Source: Bacillota bacterium
Lineage (GTDB): Bacteria > Bacillota > Clostridia > Christensenellales > Aristaeellaceae
Assembly (NCBI GenBank): GCA_023444095.1
Contig: JAEZRP010000001.1
Location: forward strand, 1 to 64,000
Reading direction: 5' to 3'
Length of the DNA: 64,000 nucleotides
Under the pieces are notes generated by a model that made no database searches, had not been told where the DNA came from, and was given only the letters and a program-made list of their open reading frames with translations. Shown in pieces: positions 36,144 to 43,629 of the stretch. How positions within the stretch are numbered: the stretch's first letter is position 1; each line of letters starts with the position of its first letter. Both the position numbers and the translations under genes were made by a program.

Positions 36144-37388
36144 ATGTCACTTACAGAAGCGTTCGACCAGGCCTATCCGAAGATCACAGGCGAGCTCCGC
36201 GAGGTATTCACCCCTTACCGCGTGTGCCCCATCGGCGCGCACGTCGACCACCAGTACGGCCTCATCACGGGCTTCGCGCTCGATCGGGGCGTGACGATGC
36301 TCTACCACCCCGAGGATACCGTCGTCGTGCGGCTTCGGAGCATAAACTTTGACGGCGAGGCGGTGTTCGCCGCGGACGGGCGCTCCCGCGCGCATGGAGA
36401 CTGGGGCGACTACGCGCGCGCGGCTGCGTGGGCGCTGACCAAGGCGGGCCACCAGCTGGAGCGCGGCTTCACGGGCGTCATCGCGGGGACGCTCCCCATC
36501 GGCGGGCTCTCGTCCTCCGCCGCCGTCGTCATCACATACATACAGGCGTTCTGCCGGGAGAACGGCATCCGACTGTCGGATCGGGAACTCATCGAAATCG
36601 CGCTCTCCGCCGAGAACGGTTTCATCGGCCTCTCGGTCGGAAAGCTCGACCAATCGTGCGAGGTGCTGAGCAGAAAGGACTGCCTGCTCTCTCTCGATAC
36701 GCTCGACGATTCCTTCGAGCGCATTCCGCGCGCGGCGAACCTGCCGGACTTCGAGATTGCAGTCTTTTTCAGCGGACTCGAAAGAAGCCTCGTGGGATCG
36801 AAGTTCAACGCGCGCGTGGACGAATTGAAGGCGGCGGCGTACGCGCTCATGGCAGAGTCCGAAATGGACTACGGGCGCTTCGCCGACGCGCGGTTGAGGC
36901 TCGTGCCGCGCGATGTGTTCGAGTGCTATAAGCACAGGCTGCCCGAAAACTGGCGCAGACGCGCCACCCATTTCTACACCGAGTTCGAGCGCGCCTTGCG
37001 CGGCGTCGCGGCTTGGAGGAGGGGCGATCTTTTAGATTTCGGCGCGTGCGTGTTCGAGAGCGGGCACTCCTCCATCTACAACTATGAGACGGGCTCACCG
37101 GAACTCAAGGCGCTCTACGAGGCGATGCGCGGGACGGATGGCGTCTACGGCGGCCGATTCAGCGGCGCGGGCTTCAAGGGCTGCTGCATGGCGCTGGTCG
37201 ATCCGAGTTACAAGGAAGAAATTGAGCGGAAGGTGACGGCGGAATACCTCCGTCAGTTCCCGGTGCTCGAAGGAAAGTATTCCGTTCACTTTTGCCGGAC
37301 AGCGGATGGGTGCGGAGCTTCCGTCGGGGACGCACCTTCCGACGGGGACGGACCTTCCGCCAGGTGCGGAGAGGGGAGAAAGGTATGA
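36144..37388 (+). CDS. GHMP-family sugar kinase (galactokinase/galacturonokinase-like)
   Basis: 414 aa from ATG 36144. Motif 1 is RVCPIGAHVDHQYG (about 25), corresponding to the galactokinase signature. Motif 2, the ATP loop, is GGLSSSAAVV (about 127), and motif 3 is GRFSGAGFKGCCMAL (about 346). It should form a sugar 1-phosphate. The following nucleotidyltransferase and UDP-uronate 4-epimerase make galacturonate or galactose plausible substrates. The last 25 residues come from an 18-base tandem repeat and look dispensable. The substrate is inference. Confidence 0.82.
   Translation: MSLTEAFDQAYPKITGELREVFTPYRVCPIGAHVDHQYGLITGFALDRGVTMLYHPEDTVVVRLRSINFDGEAVFAADGRSRAHGDWGDYARAAAWALTKAGHQLERGFTGVIAGTLPIGGLSSSAAVVITYIQAFCRENGIRLSDRELIEIALSAENGFIGLSVGKLDQSCEVLSRKDCLLSLDTLDDSFERIPRAANLPDFEIAVFFSGLERSLVGSKFNARVDELKAAAYALMAESEMDYGRFADARLRLVPRDVFECYKHRLPENWRRRATHFYTEFERALRGVAAWRRGDLLDFGACVFESGHSSIYNYETGSPELKALYEAMRGTDGVYGGRFSGAGFKGCCMALVDPSYKEEIERKVTAEYLRQFPVLEGKYSVHFCRTADGCGASVGDAPSDGDGPSARCGEGRKV
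37318..37371 (+). repeat. 18-base tandem repeat in the 3' end of the GHMP kinase gene
   Basis: Three consecutive units of 18 bases (CTTCCGTCGGGGACGCAC, CTTCCGACGGGGACGGAC, and a diverged CTTCCGCCAGGTGCGGAG). They keep the frame and add Gly/Asp/Ser-rich residues just before the stop. Confidence 0.75.
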
Positions 37389-38131
37389 TTTGCGCGGTGC
37401 TGGCGGCGGGGTACGCGACCAGGCTCTACCCGCTGACGGAAAATTTCCCGAAGCCTCTTTTAAAGGTGCGGGAAAAGGCGATCCTCGACAGGCTTTTGGA
37501 CGACATCGACAAAACATGCGACGTCAGCCGGTACGTCGTCATCTCAAATCACAAGTACGAAGCGCATTTTCGGAACTGGGCGGATCGTTCCCGCCTGCAT
37601 GTGACGGTGCTCGACGACGGCTCCGTCTCCAACGAAACGCGGCTCGGGGCGGTCCGGGACCTTCAGTTCGGGATCGACGCCGTCGGGGCGGACGAGGACA
37701 TGCTCGTGATCGTGGGCGACAACGTGCTCGACTTTTCGCTCGGTCTCTTTGTGCGCTACGCGCAAAGCGCGGGTGCGAGCTGCCTCATGCGCTACCGCGA
37801 GACGGATGCGAACAGGCTCAGAAAGTGCGGCGTCATGGAGGTGGGCGAACAGGACCGCGTGACGCGCATGGAGGAAAAGCCGGAAAACCCCTTCTCCGAG
37901 TGGTGCGCGCCGCCGTTCTATTACTATGTCAGGCGGGATCTTCCGCTCATCCGGACAGCGATCGATTCAGGGATCAGCGTCGACGCGCCGGGAAGCCTTA
38001 TGGCGTGGATGGCCAGACAGACCGACGTGCGCGCGATGGAGATGCCCGGGAAGCGGTACGACATCGGGAATCTTGAGAGCTACAGGAAGGTCTGCGAGGA
38101 ATATCGCGGCACCTGGGAGGGGCAAGCATGA
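37385..38131 (+). CDS. Sugar-phosphate nucleotidyltransferase
   Basis: 248 aa, ATGA overlap with the kinase gene. The nucleotide-binding signature LAAGYATRLYPLTENFPKPLL spans the N-terminus; the metal Asp is in VIVGDNVLDF (about 117), and MEEKPENP follows. It lacks the C-terminal left-handed helix of bifunctional GlmU. It should activate a sugar 1-phosphate with NTP, most simply the kinase product. UTP and galacturonate 1-phosphate are inferred, not shown. Confidence 0.85.
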   Translation: MICAVLAAGYATRLYPLTENFPKPLLKVREKAILDRLLDDIDKTCDVSRYVVISNHKYEAHFRNWADRSRLHVTVLDDGSVSNETRLGAVRDLQFGIDAVGADEDMLVIVGDNVLDFSLGLFVRYAQSAGASCLMRYRETDANRLRKCGVMEVGEQDRVTRMEEKPENPFSEWCAPPFYYYVRRDLPLIRTAIDSGISVDAPGSLMAWMARQTDVRAMEMPGKRYDIGNLESYRKVCEEYRGTWEGQA

Positions 38132-39102
38132 CATACCTCGTCACCGGCGCAGCCGGGTTCATCGGGTTTCACCTCTCGAAGCTTTTGCTCGCGCGCGGAG
38201 AAACGGTCGTGGGCTACGACAATCTCAACGATTACTACGACCCGCGCCTCAAGGACGCGCGCCTCGAAATTCTGCGCGGATATCCGGCATTCGCGTTCGT
38301 GAAGGGCGACCTCGCGGATGCGGGCGCGGTCGAGGCGGTGTTTGAGGAACGCGCGCCCGAGATCGTCGTGAACCTCGCGGCGCAGGCGGGCGTCCGCTAC
38401 TCCATCGACAACCCGCGTGCGTACATCGAATCGAACATCGTCGGATTCTTCAACATCCTTGAGGCGTGCCGGCGGCATCCGGTGAAACACCTTCTCTACG
38501 CCTCGTCCTCGTCCGTGTACGGAAATCAGCAAAAGACGCCGTTCTCGGTGTCGGACGACGTGTCAAAGCCCATCAGCCTCTACGCCGCGACAAAGAAATC
38601 GAACGAACTGATGGCGTTCACGTACAGCCATCTGTACGAAATCCCCACGACGGGGCTTCGGTTCTTTACCGTCTACGGCCCTTACGGGCGGCCCGACATG
38701 GCATATTTCAAGTTCACGGACATGATCATGCGCGGCGAGACCATCAAGATATACAACAACGGCGACATGCTGCGCGACTTTACTTACGTGGACGACATCG
38801 TACGCGGGATCGACAGCATGCTCTGCCGCCCGCCAAAGGGTCCCGATCCCGCCAAGGTCTACAACATCGGCAACAACAAGCCCGAGAGCCTCATGCGGTT
38901 CATCGGGGTACTGGAAAAAGCCATCGGCCGCACCGCGAAGAAGGAGTACCTCCCCATGCAGCCCGGCGACGTCTACCAGACTTATGCCGACGTTGACGAA
39001 CTCATCCGAGACTTTGGCTTCAAGCCAGAGACGACCATTGAGGAAGGATTGGGACATTTTGCCAGGTGGTACATGGCATTTTATGAGAATGATTTGCAAT
39101 AA
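38128..39102 (+). CDS. NAD-dependent epimerase, UDP-glucuronate 4-epimerase-like
   Basis: 324 aa, ATGA overlap. It is a short-chain dehydrogenase-type epimerase with GAAGFIGFHL (about 7), the catalytic SSSSVYG and YAATKKSNE (about 150), and YDNLNDYYDPRLKDARL, which is typical of the UDP-glucuronate 4-epimerase (CapI/LspL) group. It would interconvert UDP-GlcA and UDP-GalA. Last gene of the operon, followed by a strong terminator. Confidence 0.87.
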   Translation: MTYLVTGAAGFIGFHLSKLLLARGETVVGYDNLNDYYDPRLKDARLEILRGYPAFAFVKGDLADAGAVEAVFEERAPEIVVNLAAQAGVRYSIDNPRAYIESNIVGFFNILEACRRHPVKHLLYASSSSVYGNQQKTPFSVSDDVSKPISLYAATKKSNELMAFTYSHLYEIPTTGLRFFTVYGPYGRPDMAYFKFTDMIMRGETIKIYNNGDMLRDFTYVDDIVRGIDSMLCRPPKGPDPAKVYNIGNNKPESLMRFIGVLEKAIGRTAKKEYLPMQPGDVYQTYADVDELIRDFGFKPETTIEEGLGHFARWYMAFYENDLQ

Positions 39103-39106
39103 GGTC

Positions 39107-39134
39107 AAAAAGGACGGATCGCTCCGTCCTTTTT
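39107..39134. terminator. Bidirectional terminator after the glycan operon
   Basis: AAAAAGGACGGA and TCCGTCCTTTTT are perfect 12-base arms with a TCGC loop, between convergent genes. Confidence 0.9.
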
Positions 39135-39141
39135 GATTCGG

Positions 39142-39738
39142 TTATGTGTCGATCTTTCCGAGCACCCAGCTTGTGACCGCCGCGCATAGCTGATCCCTGT
39201 CCATTCCGTCTACGCAAAGCACATCGGGCTTCGTACGGGCCTGCGTGAAAAACCACTCCTTCTTTCGAGGGAGCATCTCCGCAAGGTAATGGTCAAAGGA
39301 GCCTCTTTTGCGCGTCGCGTCTCCTTCCTTGTTGCGTCTCAAAACGTCATGCCGCGCGTCGAGAAACAGCACGGCGTCTGACATGCACGCCCGAAGCGCC
39401 GCAAGCTCGTCCGCCAGCATTTGCTCAATCGGCCAGTCATAACCCTTGGATCGCGGAAAAAACAACGTAAAAAACTCGATTTCCTCCGGGCCAAGGTCAT
39501 TGAGCGCGTGTTCGTATCTGCGGTTTTCGTGCCACCGGGCGATCTCCGCGCGAATGAAGATGCGCTGGATTTCTACAAATCCTTCCGGCGTATTCTGATC
39601 GAGTCCCCGTTGCCGAATTTCGCCGAGCAACCCGAAGGGCGCCTCGTAGTTCACGTGAACCACGGGAAGCACCCGCTCGATATGACGCGCCACCGTCGTC
39701 TTTCCAGCCGCCATGCAACCTTGCAGGGAGAGTATCAC
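39142..39738 (-). CDS. P-loop nucleoside/nucleotide kinase-like protein
   Basis: 198 aa from GTG 39738, with GGAGG 8 bases before. Walker A is GCMAAGKTTVARHI, close to the start. A later LFLDARHDVLRRNKEGD segment resembles the LID and base-binding parts of deoxynucleoside/dTMP kinase-like proteins. Substrate unknown. It is the last gene of a short minus-strand run with the ArsC/Spx and ridA genes. Confidence 0.75.
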   Translation of the reverse strand: MILSLQGCMAAGKTTVARHIERVLPVVHVNYEAPFGLLGEIRQRGLDQNTPEGFVEIQRIFIRAEIARWHENRRYEHALNDLGPEEIEFFTLFFPRSKGYDWPIEQMLADELAALRACMSDAVLFLDARHDVLRRNKEGDATRKRGSFDHYLAEMLPRKKEWFFTQARTKPDVLCVDGMDRDQLCAAVTSWVLGKIDT

Positions 39739-39775
39739 ACGCGGAACCTCCTTCCTGATGCGATCGGACGGATCT

Positions 39776-40129
39776 CTATTTGACCCTCTGCGCCCACTCC
39801 TTCTCCTGAAAGCCAAAGAGCACGAAATCCGCGCCTACGAGGATCGGGCGCTTGACGAGCATGCCGTCCGTCGCGAGGAGGGAGAGGGCCTCTTCCTCCG
39901 ACAAGGAATCGATTTTCGCGGACAGGCCCAGTTCGCGGTAGAGCATACCGCTCGCGTTGAAGAGCCGCCGGATCGGGAGACCGGAAAGCCGAAGCCACGC
40001 GGCGAGCTCGTCCTTCGTGGGATTTCGGCCCTTGATGTCGCGCGCGGAGAACGGGACGCAGTTCGCCGTCAGGAAGTCCCGCGCCTTTTTGCAGGTGGAG
40101 CACTTTTCGTGGCAGACGAACGTCAGCAT
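39776..40129 (-). CDS. ArsC/Spx-family thioredoxin-fold protein
   Basis: 117 aa. The N-terminal redox motif is HEKCSTCKKARDFL (Cys10 and Cys13), followed by KGRNPTKDELAAWL and the cis-Pro region VKRPILV. This is the YusI/Spx/arsenate-reductase-like group. Lack of ars neighbours and presence of CxxC favour a thiol-redox or regulatory role over arsenate reduction. It overlaps the end of ridA by 7 bases (ATGCTGA). Confidence 0.85.
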   Translation of the reverse strand: MLTFVCHEKCSTCKKARDFLTANCVPFSARDIKGRNPTKDELAAWLRLSGLPIRRLFNASGMLYRELGLSAKIDSLSEEEALSLLATDGMLVKRPILVGADFVLFGFQEKEWAQRVK

Positions 40130-40482
40130 TTCTTCGCGATCACCTCGATCTCGACGAGCGCGCCCTTGGGAAGCGCGGCCACCTGTACCGCCGAGCGCGC
40201 CGGGAACGGCTCGGGCATGCGCCGGGCATAGACCTCGTTCACCTTCGCGAAATCCGCCATGTCCGCGAGAAACACCGTCGCTTTGACGATTTCGGACATC
40301 TCAAAGCCCGCCGCTTTCAGAATCGCCTCGACGCCGTCGAACGCCTTCTCTGCCTGCGCCTGCACGTCGCCCGCGTCGGGCGCGATCTGCCCGGAGGCGA
40401 AGAGCGTGTCCCCCGCAAGGATCGCCTGGGAATACGGCCCAATCGCGGCGGGCGCGCCGGAGGTCGAAATTACTTTTTTCAT
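40123..40482 (-). CDS. ridA: RidA family enamine/imine deaminase
   Basis: 119 aa from ATG 40482. Family hallmarks: APAAIGPYSQAI, FASGQIAPDAG, and the catalytic Arg and Glu in ARSAVQVAALPKGALVEIEVIA. RidA hydrolyses reactive 2-aminoacrylate-type enamines made by PLP enzymes. A 13-codon upstream ORF ends in an ATGA overlap with its start. Confidence 0.93.
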   Translation of the reverse strand: MKKVISTSGAPAAIGPYSQAILAGDTLFASGQIAPDAGDVQAQAEKAFDGVEAILKAAGFEMSEIVKATVFLADMADFAKVNEVYARRMPEPFPARSAVQVAALPKGALVEIEVIAKKC

Positions 40483-40520
40483 GATGAAATTCCACCTTTC
40501 CACGTTATCTTTTTCATCAT
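40479..40520 (-). CDS. Upstream mini-ORF overlapping the ridA start
   Basis: 13 residues (MMKKITWKGGISS) from ATG 40520 with SD AGGAAGGTGAT. Its TGA overlaps the ridA ATG as ATGA. The ridA SD lies within it, so its translation would affect ridA by coupling or occlusion. Confidence 0.45.
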   Translation of the reverse strand: MMKKITWKGGISS

Positions 40521-40545
40521 ATCACCTTCCTGTTAAAAACAGCGC

Positions 40546-40574
40546 TTGACACGCCGCGCGCCGCGTTATATACT
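40546..40574 (+). promoter_or_regulatory. Promoter of the aro operon leader
   Basis: TTGACA, 17-base spacer, TATACT; predicted start near 40581, 25 bases before the leader peptide. Confidence 0.8.
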
Positions 40575-40605
40575 AATCCAAATAAGCGACGAAGGGATGG
40601 CGACC

Positions 40606-40671
40606 ATGAGAAACGTTTCCTCCATGGCGACCCGGAACTTTTATTACTTTTACTTTACCAAGGTGAAGTAA
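40606..40671 (+). CDS. Phe/Tyr-rich leader peptide of the aro operon
   Basis: 21 residues from ATG 40606 with AAGGGATGG before it. Codons 12-17 read FYYFYF, six aromatic residues in a row. The bases of these codons (ACTTTTACTTTACC) form a 14-pair hairpin with the following GGTGAAGTAAAAGT, so ribosome position would decide whether it forms. A terminator follows 51 bases after the stop. The layout matches pheA-type attenuation: stalling when charged tRNA-Phe or tRNA-Tyr is short would favour readthrough. Regulatory role inferred. Confidence 0.8.
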   Translation: MRNVSSMATRNFYYFYFTKVK

Positions 40672-40721
40672 AAGTGATTCGTGTCGCGCAAAATACCTGA
40701 AAAGGTACAGATTCAAGCGAG

Positions 40722-40754
40722 CCGCACAGAGTCACATCTGTGCGGTACTTTTTT
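40722..40754 (+). terminator. Attenuator terminator in front of aroF
   Basis: CCGCACAGA and TCTGTGCGG (9 perfect pairs, 6-base loop) followed by TACTTTTTT, ending 22 bases before the aroF start. TCGTGT upstream can pair with part of the first arm as an antiterminator. Confidence 0.88.
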
Positions 40755-40775
40755 AGCCGAAAAGGAGTGAGAGAT

Positions 40776-41780
40776 ATGATCGCGGTGCTTCGGCAGGGAA
40801 CGACCAGAGAGCAACGGGACAGCCTCATCGACTGGTTCCAGAACATGGGACTCAAGGTGCACGTCTCCGAGGGCGAATATCAGTGTATCCTGGGCCTCAT
40901 CGGCGACACGAGCAAGGTCGACATCAATTTGCTGGAGGGACTTTCGATCATCGAATCCGTGAAGCGCATCACGGAGCCCTTCAAAAACGCGAACCGTAAA
41001 TTCCACGCAGACGACTCCGTGATCGACATCTCCGGCGACAAGATCGGCGGCGGCCATTTCCAGATTATCGCAGGCCCGTGCTCGGTGGAGTGCGAGGAAC
41101 AGATCGTGACGGTCGCGCGGCGCGTCAAGGCGGCGGGCGCGAACCTTCTGCGCGGCGGCGCGTTCAAACCGCGCACCTCCCCCTACGACTTTCAGGGCCT
41201 CCAGGCCGACGGGCTGAAGCTTTTGTCCCTCGCCAAGCGCGAGACGGGCATGCCCATCGTGTCCGAGGTCATGAACATCAAGGATCTGCCGCTTTTTGAG
41301 GACGTGGACGTCATTCAGGTCGGCGCGCGCAATATGCAGAATTTCGACCTCCTAAAGGAGCTCGGCCACACGGACAAGGTAGTTCTCATAAAGCGCGGCC
41401 TCGCGAACACGCTGAAGGAGCTCCTCATGTCCGCAGAGTACGTCATGGCGGGCGGGAACGAACGCGTGATCATCTGCGAGCGAGGCATCAGAACCTTTGA
41501 AACCTACACCAGAAACACGCTCGATCTTTCCGCGGTTCCAATGCTGCGGGAACTGACGCATTTGCCCATCATCGTCGACCCAAGCCACGCGACCGGAAAA
41601 TCCCGGCTCGTGGAGCCCATGGCGCTCGCGGCGGCGGCGGCGGGCGCGGACGGACTCATGATCGAGGTGCACAACGACCCCGAGCACGCGCTTTCAGACG
41701 GCGCGCAGTCAGTCACTCCCGACCAGTTCGACCGGATCGCCGCGCGCGTCCGGAAGGTGAGGGAGGCGATCGCGGAATGA
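40776..41780 (+). CDS. aroF: 3-deoxy-7-phosphoheptulonate (DAHP) synthase
   Basis: 334 aa from ATG 40776 with SD AAAAGGAGTGAGAG. It condenses PEP and erythrose 4-phosphate in the first shikimate step. The N-terminal ferredoxin-like regulatory domain (about 1-70) marks the Thermotoga/Bacillus-type enzyme. The barrel has IIAGPCSVE (about 98), LLRGGAFKPRTSPY (about 124), the GARNMQNF segment and VDPSHATGK (about 268). First gene of the operon behind the aromatic leader peptide. Confidence 0.96.
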   Translation: MIAVLRQGTTREQRDSLIDWFQNMGLKVHVSEGEYQCILGLIGDTSKVDINLLEGLSIIESVKRITEPFKNANRKFHADDSVIDISGDKIGGGHFQIIAGPCSVECEEQIVTVARRVKAAGANLLRGGAFKPRTSPYDFQGLQADGLKLLSLAKRETGMPIVSEVMNIKDLPLFEDVDVIQVGARNMQNFDLLKELGHTDKVVLIKRGLANTLKELLMSAEYVMAGGNERVIICERGIRTFETYTRNTLDLSAVPMLRELTHLPIIVDPSHATGKSRLVEPMALAAAAAGADGLMIEVHNDPEHALSDGAQSVTPDQFDRIAARVRKVREAIAE

Positions 41781-42613
41781 CGGTCGGCATCGCGGGCCTG
41801 GGGCTCATCGGCGGCTCCCTGGCCAAGGCATACAAAGGGTCCGGCGAACACAGGGTGCTCGGCTTCGACGCGGACCGCTCCGTCATGGGCATCGCGGTGC
41901 TCGCGGGCGCGGTGGACGGGGAACTGACGACCGAAACCGTGAAGGAATGCGACCTCATCCTCGTCGCCATATATCCCGAAGCGGCGATCCGGTACATGGA
42001 AGAGATCGCGCCCCATGTGCGCAAAGACGCGCTTATGATCGACTGCTGCGGCACGAAGCGGACCGTCTGCGAGGCGGGATTCCGCCTCGCGCGGGCGTAC
42101 GGCTTCACCTACGCGGGCGGGCATCCCATGGCGGGCACGCACAACTCCGGCTTCGGCTACAGCCGCGCGGATCTCTTCAAGGGCGCGAGCATGGTGATCG
42201 TGCCGCCAGAATTCGATGACATCAACCTCTACGAGCGCATCAAGGAAGCGCTATTGCCCGCGGGCTTCGGCGCGATCTCGGTCACGACCGCCGAAAAGCA
42301 CGACGAACTCATCGCGTTCACATCCCAGCTCGCCCACGTCGTTTCGAACGCCTATATCAAAAGCCCCACCGCGCGCGCCCACACCGGCTTCTCAGCGGGC
42401 AGCTACAAGGACCTGACGCGCGTCGCGTGGCTCAACCCCGACATGTGGACGCCCCTCTTCCTCGAAAACAGAGACAATCTCGTGAAGGAAATCGACATCA
42501 TCGTCGAATCATTGAAGCGGTACCGCGATGCCATCGAGCGCGGCGACGCGAAAGCGCTGCGTGCGCTCCTCGACGAGGGCAGGCGCATCAAGGCGGAGGT
42601 GGACGGGCGATGA
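41777..42613 (+). CDS. tyrA: Prephenate dehydrogenase
   Basis: 278 aa, ATGA overlap with aroF. The Rossmann motif GIAGLGLIGGSLAK opens the protein; the catalytic His region GGHPMAGTHNSGFG (about 114) follows, and the helical C-domain has FTSQLAHVVSNAY and AGSYKDLTRVA. It makes 4-hydroxyphenylpyruvate for Tyr. It has no fused ACT domain, so allosteric control by Tyr is less likely. Confidence 0.94.
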   Translation: MTVGIAGLGLIGGSLAKAYKGSGEHRVLGFDADRSVMGIAVLAGAVDGELTTETVKECDLILVAIYPEAAIRYMEEIAPHVRKDALMIDCCGTKRTVCEAGFRLARAYGFTYAGGHPMAGTHNSGFGYSRADLFKGASMVIVPPEFDDINLYERIKEALLPAGFGAISVTTAEKHDELIAFTSQLAHVVSNAYIKSPTARAHTGFSAGSYKDLTRVAWLNPDMWTPLFLENRDNLVKEIDIIVESLKRYRDAIERGDAKALRALLDEGRRIKAEVDGR

Positions 42614-43629
42614 GCGAGATTACCATCCGTTCCGGCGCGCTAAGGGCAGTGGGCGAGATCCTTTCAAGGACGCTGAAACCGGGACGCGCGGCGATCCTGT
42701 CGGACGACAACGTGATGCCGCTCTACGGGGACGCGGTCGAGGAATCGCTGAGGGCGGCGGGCTGGACGGTCGTCCGGCACGCGTTTTCACACGGCGAGAC
42801 GAACAAGAACCTCGAAACATATGCCCGGATGCTCGACTTCCTCGCCGAAAACCGGCTCACGCGCACGGACGCGGTGGTGGCGCTCGGCGGCGGCGTGACC
42901 GGGGACATGGCTGGCTTCGCGGCGGCGACGTATCTGCGCGGGGTAAAGCTCGTTCAGATTCCCACGACCTTGCTGGCGTGCGTGGATTCGTCCGTGGGCG
43001 GAAAGACCGCGGTCGACCTGCCCGCGGGGAAGAACCTCGTCGGCGCGTTCTATCAGCCCCACGTCGTCGTGATCGATCCGGAGACACTTTTGACCCTCCC
43101 GGATGAAATCTTCCGAGACGGCATGGCGGAGGTCATCAAGCACGGCGCGATCCGCGACGCGGAGCTGTTCCGACGGCTGCCGGGCGTGCGTGAACACCTC
43201 GACGAGATCGTCGCGAAAAACGTCGCGATCAAGCGATCGGTCGTGGAAAAGGATGAGCGCGACACGGGCATCCGGCAGATATTGAACTTCGGGCACACAT
43301 TCGCGCACGCCGTCGAAAAGCTGAGCGGATATGCGGTTTCGCACGGCTCGGCGGTGGCGATGGGCATGGCGATCATGGCGCGCGCGTGCGCGAAGCGGGG
43401 ACTGTGCGACGGGGCGACGCGGGACGAGCTCATTTCCATGATCCGCGCGTTTGATCTTCCGACCGAGTGCCCTTACGGCGCGGACGAGATGTTTGGGGTC
43501 ATGCTCTCCGACAAGAAGCGCGCAGGAGATGGGATCACGCTGGTTGTCCTGCGCGAGATCGGAAACTGCGAACTCTACCCCACGACGCTTTCGGAGGCGC
43601 GGGCATTTCTCGAGGAGGGGCTCAAATGA
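42610..43629 (+). CDS. aroB: 3-dehydroquinate synthase
   Basis: 339 aa, ATGA overlap. It converts DAHP to 3-dehydroquinate with NAD and a divalent metal. Seen: HGETNKNLET, the NAD-binding ALGGGVTGDMAGFAAATYLRG (about 94), PTTLLACVDSSVGGKTAVD, EVIKHGAI, and the metal histidines in LNFGHTFAHAVE (about 222). Usual length. Confidence 0.97.
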   Translation: MSEITIRSGALRAVGEILSRTLKPGRAAILSDDNVMPLYGDAVEESLRAAGWTVVRHAFSHGETNKNLETYARMLDFLAENRLTRTDAVVALGGGVTGDMAGFAAATYLRGVKLVQIPTTLLACVDSSVGGKTAVDLPAGKNLVGAFYQPHVVVIDPETLLTLPDEIFRDGMAEVIKHGAIRDAELFRRLPGVREHLDEIVAKNVAIKRSVVEKDERDTGIRQILNFGHTFAHAVEKLSGYAVSHGSAVAMGMAIMARACAKRGLCDGATRDELISMIRAFDLPTECPYGADEMFGVMLSDKKRAGDGITLVVLREIGNCELYPTTLSEARAFLEEGLK

